From positions 1-64,000 of the forward strand of contig CAKZUP010000122.1 in assembly GCA_937922945.1 (NCBI GenBank): a stretch of 64,000 nucleotides of DNA, given 5' to 3'. The notes beneath the pieces are model-generated. The model did not search any database. It saw nothing but the letters and a program-made list of their open reading frames with translations, and was not told the DNA's origin. Source of the DNA: an uncultured Granulosicoccaceae bacterium. Lineage in GTDB: Bacteria > Pseudomonadota > Gammaproteobacteria > Granulosicoccales > Granulosicoccaceae. A program made the translations under genes and the position numbers. Positions 63,748 through 64,000 of the stretch are shown here, one piece after another (position 1 is the stretch's first letter; each line of letters begins with the position of its first letter).

Positions 63748-64000
63748 GTGCGCCTGCGCCCGACTGGGAAAAACTGAAACAAAGTAAACCCGGCCTCACG
63801 CCTAACATTCAATATGAATCTCGCACCGAGCGCTCCGAACGATGGCTCATATTGAAAAACTCCGCCAACGGTGAACACCTGCGTTTAAATGCATCGGCGG
63901 CTGAGTTCCTCGACTTAATTGATGGCGAGCAAACGCTTGAGAGTTTGTTTCACAAAAGCGCTGAATTGGGGTTTTCTGTGGAGCAGGTTAGCGGGTTGAT
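63744..64000 (+). CDS. PqqD-like N-terminal part of a larger protein (cut by window end)
   Basis: The first 85 residues are visible from ATG 63744, and the frame is still open at 64000. LTPNIQYESRTERSERWLILKNSANGEHLRLNASAAEFLDLIDGEQTLESL is a PqqD-like winged fold (PF05402), including the LNASAAEFLDLIDG pattern found at the N-terminus of PqqD-M50 membrane zinc proteases and of RiPP recognition elements. In related loci such a protein follows an HlyD adaptor and continues with an HExxH metalloprotease membrane domain. That part lies beyond the window, so the protease assignment is inference. Confidence 0.7.
   Translation, partial: MSAPAPDWEKLKQSKPGLTPNIQYESRTERSERWLILKNSANGEHLRLNASAAEFLDLIDGEQTLESLFHKSAELGFSVEQVSGL

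Overview
The window reads as chromosomal DNA of a free-living, probably marine or other aquatic gammaproteobacterium. The AcnB-type aconitase, mnmA-hflD pair, clpS-clpA pair, IF-1, System I (ccm) cytochrome c maturation and a YqiB-like DUF1249 protein all point there. A species cannot be named from the sequence. GC content looks close to 50 percent by eye. No phage, insertion sequence, rRNA operon or CRISPR array was seen.

Layout. 1-8 kb: tRNA-Asn with its own promoter and terminator, divergent from uvrB; then acnB; then mnmA-hflD and a LysR regulator on the minus strand. 8-26.4 kb: an ElyC/YdcF-like membrane protein, then a large exopolysaccharide (EPS) region. UDP-sugar dehydrogenase and epimerase genes (minus strand) supply precursors. 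An EpsB-type priming transferase is flanked by two membrane-anchored J-domain proteins. A tightly packed ten-gene plus-strand operon then encodes an export lipoprotein, chain-length protein, degenerate BY-kinase, outer-membrane barrel, GT4, deacetylase, flippase, GT2, second deacetylase and O-antigen-polymerase-like protein. The toolkit resembles exosortase/PEP-CTERM-linked EPS loci, but no exosortase is present. 26.4-37.7 kb: clpS-clpA, a MATE transporter, a Kef-like antiporter, an unknown membrane protein, infA, a DUF1249 gene, a DUF4124 protein, crcB and serS.

37.7-49 kb: one catabolic operon with a fatty-acyl-CoA-synthetase-like ligase, a complete branched-chain-amino-acid-type ABC importer (two ATPases, two permeases, binding protein), a PaaK-like ligase, a hotdog thioesterase and acetoacetyl-CoA synthetase. 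A near-perfect palindrome lying inside a long-spacer promoter suggests MerR/LiuR-type control. 49-56 kb: a DUF1285 gene and ccmABCDEFGH in order; ccmD is only 59 codons and no ccmI follows. 56-64 kb: a small HTH protein resembling the N-terminal half of BoxR-type regulators, two lipoproteins, a coiled-coil protein, an MFS transporter, a GlcD-type FAD oxidase, and a GAF-HlyD membrane fusion protein followed by the start of a PqqD-like (possibly M50 protease) gene cut by the window edge.

Recurring theme: several intergenic regions carry short tandem duplications (13-17 bp period), often starting in or just after a stop codon (after infA, the DUF1249 gene, the PaaK-like gene and acetoacetyl-CoA synthetase, and upstream of the coiled-coil gene). 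A separate 125-bp inverted-repeat element with nested palindromes lies between crcB and serS.
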